9,767 nucleotides of DNA from contig JAIPDY010000116.1 in the NCBI GenBank assembly GCA_021737445.1, forward strand, positions 1-9,767, in the 5' to 3' direction. Position 1 is the stretch's first letter. Every line of letters starts with the position of its first letter. A model generated the notes under the pieces. The model saw only the letters and a program-made list of their open reading frames with translations, was not told the origin of the DNA and searched no databases. The stretch is from Desulfotignum sp. (lineage in GTDB: Bacteria > Desulfobacterota > Desulfobacteria > Desulfobacterales > Desulfobacteraceae). Position numbers and translations under genes: made by a program. Below are positions 1 to 5,670 of the stretch, piece by piece.

Positions 1-514
1 GCACTGGACAAGGTGGACCCGTCTGCACCACTGCATAATAATTTGCAGCAGATCCGCAAGGCTGCCAGCCATTCCGCAGACATCACAAAGCAGCTGCTGG
101 GATTTGCCAGAAAACAGACCATATCGCCCAAAGCCCTTGGGTAACGGGGAGACCATCCTGATTGTGGAGGATGAAAAGGCCATTCTGGAACTGCTTGAGG
201 CAATGCTTTTGCAGCTGGGTTACTCAGTTGTTACCGCATCTTTGCCCAGCCGTGCCCTGGCGCTGGCCAAAGAGCATGACGGTCTGATTCACCTGCTGAT
301 CACCGATGTGGTGATGCCGGAAATGAACGGCCGGGAACTGGCCAGGCAGATCAAAGCCCTTTATCCGCAGATCAGGTTGTTGTTCATGTCAGGCTATACC
401 GCCAATGTGATCGCCCACCAGGGGGTGCTGGACCAGGGGGTGCAGTTTATCCAGAAACCCTTTTCCATGCAAAAGATCGCTGCCCGGGTGGATACTGCAT
501 TAAAGCAGCAATAG
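1..514 (+). pseudogene. Hybrid histidine kinase remnant (HisKA end + REC, ATPase domain lost)
   Basis: The gene is open at the left window edge. Frame 1 (bases 1-144) encodes the second half of a HisKA dimerisation domain, ending in LLGFARKQTISPKAL, typical of PAS-containing hybrid kinases; it stops at TAA 142-144. A complete receiver domain continues in frame 2 from about base 137 to TAG 512-514, with an acidic pair in VEDE (167-175), phospho-acceptor Asp at 305-307 in TDVVMPEMNG, and the conserved Lys at 455-457 in QKPFS. In this family about 230-250 residues of HATPase_c normally separate the two blocks. Here they abut within about 15 bases and are also out of frame, so both an internal deletion and a frame change are implied. 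The receiver could still be made from TTG 104 or TTG 137, but neither has a convincing ribosome binding site. The H-box would lie left of the window. Domain identity is confident; loss of function is inferred, and an assembly error is possible. Confidence 0.75.
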
Positions 515-722
515 CCCATCGTTTTTAAAATCGGTATTGTTATCTGTATTAAAATCTGTTACCCAGTATCCGGGGAAGGATGAATGCCAGATCAGTTGTG
601 CGAGTCTGCCCGCTGTTCCGGGAAAAGGAAAACCGGTTCCAGTGGACGGCATTTTTTGTCCAACAAAAATTATGTTTTATTATATTACACAAATTGAGAA
701 CAATTGCGGACGGGATACAATA
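515..722 (+). other. Intergenic region upstream of the PilZ-thioesterase gene
   Basis: This stretch of about 200 bases lies between the receiver remnant and the PilZ-thioesterase gene. The frame of the downstream gene stays open through most of it (from 537), but the translation there resembles no domain, so I treat it as non-coding. It becomes AT-rich from about 650. It contains a small inverted repeat, TGGAC (643-647) with GTCCA (658-662), and the palindrome AACCGGTT (631-638). No convincing terminator follows the stop at 514. Confidence 0.5.
656..683 (+). promoter_or_regulatory. Possible sigma-70 type promoter for the PilZ/HD-GYP cluster
   Basis: A TTGTCC -35-like element (656-661) is followed after 16 bases by TATTAT (678-683), in the AT-rich stretch just before ATG 723. 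Overlapping TATATT (681-686) is an alternative -10. This is a match by eye only. The TTGTCC also forms one arm of a short inverted repeat (643-662), which could be an operator. Confidence 0.3.
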
Positions 723-1454
723 ATGAAACAGAAAAGGGCACCACGGGTCAACAAGAAGATCAAGGCCAGGCTGGATGACGGTACAGGGATCATTGAAAAT
801 ATTTCAGCTTCAGGTGGATTTGTAAAACTCGATTGTGAGATTCCAAAAAAACGCTTTAATATTGAACTGCAGCTCAACAGGTACAAAAGTATCCGGGTGG
901 CATGTGATCCCCAGTGGCATAATGATGTGGGGGTCGGGTTCAAGGTGGTCAATGTCATGGATTCCAAGGAGGCGCTTTTTAATGAATATGTGGAAAGCCA
1001 GATTCAGGCACTGAAACATTTTGGAACAGACCGGGTTTTTAAAACAGAGATTACCGTCACCCTCAAGGACACCAATGTGTTTGGAAATGTATACTTCAGC
1101 AACTATATCGAATACCAGGGCGTGGTAAGAGAAAAATTTCTTCTGACCACGCTGCCTGAAATCCATGAGATGCTGTCTGATACCAGAATTGCTCTGGCAA
1201 CCATTGAAACCTATAACCGGTTTATCAGCAGTTTGTATTTTGGTGATACCCTGCTGGCTGAACTGACCACATCCGATATTAACGGGGCCTCTTGTAAACT
1301 CAACATCAATTTTAAAAACAAGGCCACCGGTAAAATGGTGGGCAAAGGCTACCAGCGATTCTGTGTGGTGGGATCCCAGGGAAAGGTGGTCAGAATCCCG
1401 GATAAACTGATGGAAATTCTGGATTATTATCAGAATTTTGAGGATTCTGATTAA
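723..1454 (+). CDS. PilZ domain - hotdog acyl-CoA thioesterase fusion protein
   Basis: The product is 243 residues from ATG 723. Residues 1 to about 85 form a PilZ domain: KRAPR at 4-8 sits where the c-di-GMP-binding RxxxR belongs (first Arg replaced by Lys), and NISASG at 26-31 fits the (D/N)xSxxG motif. Residues about 105-235 match a 4HBT/YbgC-type hotdog fold, with DTNVFGNVYFSNY at 116-128; Asp116 occupies the usual catalytic acid position, and a C-terminal strand typical of this family (KGYQRFCVV) follows. No signal peptide or membrane segment is seen, so it is probably cytoplasmic. I infer a thioesterase on an acyl-CoA or acyl-ACP whose activity or location responds to c-di-GMP; the substrate is unknown. 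ATG 723 fits the start of PilZ homology, but the ribosome binding site is weak; ATG 672 in frame would add 17 unrelated residues. The next gene starts one base after this stop, so the pair is probably translationally coupled. Confidence 0.8.
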   Translation: MKQKRAPRVNKKIKARLDDGTGIIENISASGGFVKLDCEIPKKRFNIELQLNRYKSIRVACDPQWHNDVGVGFKVVNVMDSKEALFNEYVESQIQALKHFGTDRVFKTEITVTLKDTNVFGNVYFSNYIEYQGVVREKFLLTTLPEIHEMLSDTRIALATIETYNRFISSLYFGDTLLAELTTSDINGASCKLNINFKNKATGKMVGKGYQRFCVVGSQGKVVRIPDKLMEILDYYQNFEDSD

Positions 1455-1455
1455 C

Positions 1456-4080
1456 ATGCAGTACCTGAGTGCAATTCTGCCTCTGTTTTCCGCAATAATT
1501 TTCCTGGGTCTGGGATGCACGGTCTATTTTTTAAGCAGGGGCCGGCTGCGAAGGGTCTTTCTGCGGTTTTCCTACATTACTTTTCACTGGCAGATCTCCT
1601 GGTTTGCGCAGTTTGCGCTGGACTCCCCCGTGTATGCCGACCTGATCTGCCGGATAGGTTATTCCGGCATTATTTTTCTTCCGGTGAGTGTGTATGAAAC
1701 CGTGCTCACCTATCTGAAACTGCCCCCTAAAGGTATTAAAGCCGGTTATATGATATGCTGTGTTTTTCTGTTTTTCCTGTGGACGACCGACTGGTTCATA
1801 AAAGGCGCATATTCTTATGATTTCGGGTTTTACCCTGAGGCCGGGTTTCTGCATCTATTCTACCTGTTGATGATCCTGGTGATTTTTCTCCAGAACACCC
1901 ATCTTTTTTTTCTGGTATACCAGGCGGAAAAAAATTTGATCAAAAAACGCCAGCTGCTCCATTTTTTAACCGCCAGCATCCTGTTTTCATTTGCATCCAT
2001 CGATTATCTGCTCAATTATCCTGTGCTGGTGAAATTTCTTGACATAAAGCTGTATCCTGTGGGGGTGTTTTTCCTCATATTCAGTGTCCTGATTTTTGTG
2101 TTGTCCCATTTCATTACCCTGAACCTCACGCTGGAAAACCGGGTATCGGAAAAGACACGGCAATTGAAAACATATGTGGATGCCCTGGAAGCAGCAGATG
2201 ACCTTAAAAAAAATCTGATTGCCAATGTGACCCATGAATTGCGGACCCCTTTGACCCTGATCCGCGGCTGGGTGGATTATCTCCTTGAAGGTGAGAGCGG
2301 GCAGGTATCCCAAAAAATGACAGATGTCATAGACAAGATCAACCTCCAGACCCTTGCTTTGACCGAAAAAATCAATGAACTGCTCAAAGTATCTAAATTT
2401 GATGCAGGGATGGCCCGCCTGGTTTTGACCCGCACAGACCTGAATGGATTTGTTTCCCGGATTGTGACAGAATTCCAGGGCCTGGCTGATCAAAGCGGCA
2501 TACAACTTGTCTATCAGGGCCCTAATGATGGAACTCCAATGAATAAAATCTATATTGATACGGAAAAACTTAAAGATATCCTCAATAATCTCATACGAAA
2601 TGCCTATAAATTCACTGAAAAAGGCAGTATTGCCATCTCGCTTGCCCAGAAAAGTCAAAATGTGGTGATACAGGTTTCAGACACAGGGATCGGCATGTCT
2701 GAAGATTTTGTTCAAAAGGCGTTTCATAGGTTTACCCAGGGGGATGGGGGCCGTGCCAGGCTCCTTGAAGGCACGGGGCTTGGCCTTGCCATTGTCAAGG
2801 AATCCGTGGACCTGATGCATGGCAGGGTAACTGTTGAAAGTGCTGAGAATAAAGGGACCACATTTACTGTCACACTGCCCCGGAACCTCAGAGCACTGGA
2901 GCCTTCCGCCCATATTGAAAAACGAAAAAATGACAGACGTAAAAAAAACCTGCCCATTTCGCACCAGGACCGCAGAAAGAAAGGCCGCCGGGAAGCAGAT
3001 TATGCCGGCATTGACAACACAGAGATCATTAAGATCTCCTCATCTGCCAAAAACCTTTCATCAATGGAAAAGGTTCAGAAGCATGAGGCTGAAAATGCCA
3101 GAGGGTGTCTGGTTATTGCCGAAGATAATAAGGGGATACAAGAGCTTTTGGCAGCTGCGCTCAAGGATTATACCCTTTTTATCACCGCCAACGGGCGTAC
3201 CGCCTGGCAGACCATTGAACAGCAGATGCCGGACCTGGTGCTTTCCGATGTCATGATGCCCATCATGGACGGATATGAACTGGTCAAAAACATACGCAGC
3301 CACGAAACCACCAAAAATATCCCTGTTATCATCATTACAGCCCTGGCAAACCAGGATGACCGGATCCATGCCCTTCAGATCGGGGCGGATGATTTTCTCA
3401 CCAAACCGTTTCACCATGTTGAACTGCAGGCCCGGGTCAGAAATGTGATCAGCCTCCGGGCGCTGTTTCGGGAAAGAACCAGGGTGGAACAGCTGGAAAC
3501 ATTTCTCATGGTCCTGGCATCAGCCATTGAATCAAAAGATCTATATACCGGCGGCCATGTGGAGCGGGTGGCAAATTATGCCAGGGACCTGTCCAGGCGC
3601 AAGGGACTGTCTGAGCAGGAAGCCAACCAGATCTATCTGGGTTCCATTGTCCATGATGTCGGCAAGATCGGCATCAAGGACGAAATTTTAAACAAGCCCG
3701 GGAAACTGATCCCGGAAGAATTTGAGATCATTAAAACCCACCCGTCCATTGGAAAAAAGCTGCTGTCAAAGCTTGAAATTGCACCGGTTGCCGTGAACAT
3801 TGCCTACAACCACCAGGAAAAATGGGACGGCACAGGCTATCCCAGGGGAATTGCCGGAAAAAAGATTCCTCTTGAGGCCAGAATCGCCACAGTGGCCGAT
3901 TTCTGGGATGCCATCACATCTGACAGACCCTACCGCCAGGCCATGCCCCTGGCACAGGCCGTGTCTATTATGTATGAGGAAAAAGGCAGAACCTTTGATC
4001 CGGAACTTTTGGATTTGTTCATGGATGAACAGCACAAACTTTACCTTAAATATTTAAACGATATGCCTGAAAAGGTATAA
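1456..4080 (+). CDS. 7TM sensor histidine kinase - receiver - HD-GYP phosphodiesterase
   Basis: The product is 874 residues from ATG 1456. About seven hydrophobic segments (roughly 4-28, 34-55, 62-87, 96-115, 129-156, 168-188, 200-225) resemble the N-terminal 7TM region of histidine kinases. A short coiled coil leads to HisKA with H260 in THELRTPL. HATPase_c follows: N box N378-N382, G1 DTGIGM 409-414, G2 GTGLGLA 439-445. A Lys/Arg-rich linker (about 488-520) precedes a receiver with E556/D557, phospho-acceptor D598 and K650. The C-terminal HD-GYP domain has H701, H733-D734 in HDVGKIGI, H762, H786, DGTGYP 791-796 and D818. The HHE motif reads H786-Q787-E788, so one usual metal-binding His is missing. 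The likely role is a self-contained two-component relay: a membrane signal drives phosphorylation of the attached receiver, which tunes c-di-GMP hydrolysis. TTG 1438 could start it six residues earlier, but GAGG at 1440-1443 favours 1456. Confidence 0.9.
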   Translation: MQYLSAILPLFSAIIFLGLGCTVYFLSRGRLRRVFLRFSYITFHWQISWFAQFALDSPVYADLICRIGYSGIIFLPVSVYETVLTYLKLPPKGIKAGYMICCVFLFFLWTTDWFIKGAYSYDFGFYPEAGFLHLFYLLMILVIFLQNTHLFFLVYQAEKNLIKKRQLLHFLTASILFSFASIDYLLNYPVLVKFLDIKLYPVGVFFLIFSVLIFVLSHFITLNLTLENRVSEKTRQLKTYVDALEAADDLKKNLIANVTHELRTPLTLIRGWVDYLLEGESGQVSQKMTDVIDKINLQTLALTEKINELLKVSKFDAGMARLVLTRTDLNGFVSRIVTEFQGLADQSGIQLVYQGPNDGTPMNKIYIDTEKLKDILNNLIRNAYKFTEKGSIAISLAQKSQNVVIQVSDTGIGMSEDFVQKAFHRFTQGDGGRARLLEGTGLGLAIVKESVDLMHGRVTVESAENKGTTFTVTLPRNLRALEPSAHIEKRKNDRRKKNLPISHQDRRKKGRREADYAGIDNTEIIKISSSAKNLSSMEKVQKHEAENARGCLVIAEDNKGIQELLAAALKDYTLFITANGRTAWQTIEQQMPDLVLSDVMMPIMDGYELVKNIRSHETTKNIPVIIITALANQDDRIHALQIGADDFLTKPFHHVELQARVRNVISLRALFRERTRVEQLETFLMVLASAIESKDLYTGGHVERVANYARDLSRRKGLSEQEANQIYLGSIVHDVGKIGIKDEILNKPGKLIPEEFEIIKTHPSIGKKLLSKLEIAPVAVNIAYNHQEKWDGTGYPRGIAGKKIPLEARIATVADFWDAITSDRPYRQAMPLAQAVSIMYEEKGRTFDPELLDLFMDEQHKLYLKYLNDMPEKV

Positions 4081-4107
4081 CCATCATCACAGAATGAGGT
4101 GCTATTT

Positions 4108-4446
4108 ATGTTTGCAGAATTTACCCCGGACGGATTTACCTCCCCCATTGCGGGGATTGAAATGAAAACCCTGGTTTACGGAGAAAAAACCCTGCTGGCC
4201 CGGTTCCATCTCAAAAAAGGCAGCGAACTGCCCTCCCACACCCACCCCCATGAGCAGACCGGATGCCTGATTTCCGGAAGGATACGGCTGCATATCAACG
4301 GCAGGGCATTTGAGGCATGGCCCGGTGACAGCTGGGCCATCCCCGGGGATGTGGAACATCGGGCCGAGATTCTGGAGGACAGCGTGGCTATTGAGGTTTT
4401 TTCACCGGTGCGAAAGGAATTTCTGCCGGCGGACCAGGGGGTATAG
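4108..4446 (+). CDS. Small single-domain cupin protein
   Basis: The product is 112 residues and is one conserved cupin beta-barrel. Motif 1 reads GSELPSHTHPHEQTG, giving likely metal ligands H44, H46 and Q50 (Gln where classical cupins have Glu). Motif 2 reads PGDSWAIPGDVEH, giving H84. The ending EDSVAIEVFSPVRKEFL is typical of a common group of small bacterial cupins of this length. ATG 4108 is chosen because GAGGTG (4096-4101) lies six bases upstream; GTG 4099 would lie inside that site. It begins 27 bases after the kinase/HD-GYP gene and may share its transcript. The substrate cannot be told from sequence; such proteins may be sensors, isomerases or dioxygenases. Confidence 0.85.
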   Translation: MFAEFTPDGFTSPIAGIEMKTLVYGEKTLLARFHLKKGSELPSHTHPHEQTGCLISGRIRLHINGRAFEAWPGDSWAIPGDVEHRAEILEDSVAIEVFSPVRKEFLPADQGV

Positions 4447-4660
4447 AACCAAGATATGTGAAGGACTGATATGCTTTCTCCATCCCAAAAAGCTGTGTCC
4501 GGAACCAAAAAAAATGGTCCGCTGCAAAGTCCGTTGCCCCGGTTTGCTGTATGCCACATGGTTATCTCCTTTACTTTGTTGCATTCTGTAAATTGTTCTC
4601 TTGACCAATGGTAAAAAAACAGGTAATTATTGTCTTACGTCGGTTATAACGGCAGTCACC
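4447..4660 (+). other. Intergenic region before the tRNA gene
   Basis: No credible gene lies here; the short open frames on both strands have no recognisable product or ribosome binding site. An imperfect hairpin, GGAACCA / TGGTCC around an A-rich loop (4501-4520), is present but lacks a following T run, so it is not a standard intrinsic terminator. The last 60 bases carry the probable tRNA promoter. Confidence 0.5.
4601..4630 (+). promoter_or_regulatory. Possible promoter of tRNA-Val
   Basis: TTGACC (4601-4606) is a good -35 match. After 18 bases, AATTAT (4625-4630) matches four of six -10 positions. Transcription would start about 25 bases before the mature tRNA 5' end, a normal leader length. 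The assignment is by eye. Confidence 0.4.
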
Positions 4661-4735
4661 GGGCGGTTAACTCAGCGGAAGAGTGCTACCTTCACACGGT
4701 AGAAGTCACAAGTTCAATCCTTGTACCGCCCACCA
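4661..4735 (+). tRNA. tRNA-Val, anticodon CAC
   Basis: The cloverleaf folds completely. The acceptor stem GGGCGGT pairs with ACCGCCC without mismatch. The D arm is ACTC/GAGT. The anticodon stem CTACC/GGTAG encloses loop TTCACAC, giving anticodon CAC at positions 34-36, which reads GUG valine codons. The T arm ACAAG/CTTGT encloses TTCAATC. The discriminator is A, and the 3' CCA (4733-4735) is encoded. A run of six T (4737-4742) follows almost immediately and may end transcription. No integrase or att-like duplication of the tRNA 3' end is visible in the window. Confidence 0.96.
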
Positions 4736-4778
4736 CTTTTTTCGCCATTCTTTATGCCACCAGTGTCGATGTAGTTTT

Positions 4779-4789
4779 CCATCAGATGG
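4779..4789. repeat. Small inverted repeat upstream of cphB
   Basis: CCATC (4779-4783) and GATGG (4785-4789) form a perfect inverted repeat with a one-base centre, about 45 bases before the chosen cphB start. It could be half of an operator, but a repeat this short can occur by chance. Confidence 0.2.
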
Positions 4790-4834
4790 CCATAACTGCA
4801 TGGCATGGTCACATATTACGGAGATAAAATTACA

Positions 4835-5653
4835 ATGGTATTAGATTCCTTTTTTTTAGGCCGTCTGATTGCGATCGGCGGCAATGAAGATAAGGCAGAT
4901 GAATTGATTGTACTCAAACGGGTAGTTCTTGAAATCGGAAAAAAAAATTACAGTGTCGGTATCATCACCACGGCAAGTGAAGATCCTGAACAGCGCGGCA
5001 AAGATTATCATAGCGTGTTTTCATCTCTTGGCGCCTCCAGGATAGAGATATTTAATATTAAAGAAAGAATCCAGGCAAACGACAGAAAGTCAGCCGCAAA
5101 AATTGCAGATCTTGATTTGATTTTCTTTACGGGTGGAGACCAGTTACGGCTGACAACCATTATGGGAGGGACAAAGTTACTTGATGCCATACAGGCGCGT
5201 CTGGAAAATGGCGCGCTTATCGCAGGCACCAGTGCAGGTGCTGCCGTGTTTTCCGATACCATGATTTATGAAGGCAAAAGTGAAGACGGGCTGTTCAAAG
5301 GCAGTGTCCTGTCAACACCTGGATTTGGTTTTGTGGGCAATATCATTTTTGATACCCATTTTATGGCAAGGGGCCGTATCGGGCGGTTGATTCAGATTGT
5401 CACCTCCAATCCAGCCTGTATCGGCGTGGGTATTGGTGAAGATTGCGGCGTTGTTCTCAAAGGAGACGGGATCGCTGAAATTGTGGGTACAGGCCAGGTG
5501 ATTATTGTTGACGGAAGCGGTATCGGGTATTCCAATATAATGAACATTAAGCCTGGAGACCCGATTGCCGTGGAAAACGTTCGCATTCATTCGTTAGTGG
5601 ATGGATATGGATATGATTTCAAAAAAAGACGGTTTCTTACGCCATCGTCTTAA
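4835..5653 (+). CDS. cphB: Cyanophycinase (peptidase family S51)
   Basis: The product is 272 residues, the usual length. The enzyme is a cytoplasmic serine exopeptidase that cuts cyanophycin (multi-L-arginyl-poly-L-aspartate) into beta-Asp-Arg dipeptides. The start of the fold is RLIAIGGNEDK, FFTGGDQLRL lies near residue 110, and the nucleophile elbow GTSAGAA places Ser133 in the catalytic position. His175 in FDTHF and Glu202 in GIGEDCG complete the set; these spacings agree with the Ser132/His174/Glu201 reported for the Synechocystis enzyme. ATG 4835 is preferred over in-frame ATG 4805 because GGAG (4820-4823) fits it better and the length matches the family; the spacing of about 11 bases is slightly long, so 4805 is not excluded. 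It is followed 17 bases later by cyanophycin synthetase. The isoaspartyl dipeptidase that would finish degradation is not in the window. Confidence 0.93.
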   Translation: MVLDSFFLGRLIAIGGNEDKADELIVLKRVVLEIGKKNYSVGIITTASEDPEQRGKDYHSVFSSLGASRIEIFNIKERIQANDRKSAAKIADLDLIFFTGGDQLRLTTIMGGTKLLDAIQARLENGALIAGTSAGAAVFSDTMIYEGKSEDGLFKGSVLSTPGFGFVGNIIFDTHFMARGRIGRLIQIVTSNPACIGVGIGEDCGVVLKGDGIAEIVGTGQVIIVDGSGIGYSNIMNIKPGDPIAVENVRIHSLVDGYGYDFKKRRFLTPSS

Positions 5654-5658
5654 ATAAT

Positions 5659-5665
5659 GAAGGGG
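5659..5665 (+). promoter_or_regulatory. Ribosome binding site of cphA
   Basis: GAAGGGG lies five bases before ATG 5671, between the cphB stop and the cphA start. It fixes the cphA start and shows that cphA is translated from its own site within the probable cphBA transcript. Confidence 0.6.
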
Positions 5666-5670
5666 TATAT

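Noticed and set aside
537..722. N-terminal extension of the PilZ-thioesterase frame from 537
   Set aside because: The extra 62 residues resemble no domain, and PilZ homology begins right at ATG 723.
810..1520. 236-codon open frame on the - strand opposite the PilZ-thioesterase gene
   Set aside because: The + strand frame has clear PilZ and hotdog motifs; the opposite frame has none and spans a gene boundary.
4501..4520. Hairpin GGAACCA/TGGTCC as a terminator after the cupin gene
   Set aside because: The stem is imperfect, the loop is an A run, and no T tract follows on the + strand.
4402..4608. Short - strand open frame between the cupin gene and the tRNA
   Set aside because: It overlaps the conserved cupin C terminus and shows no ribosome binding site or recognisable product.
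4784..4820. Possible sigma-54 promoter (TGG...GC elements) before cphB
   Set aside because: The spacing between GG and GC is 8 rather than 10 in one candidate, and the -12 GC is absent in the other.
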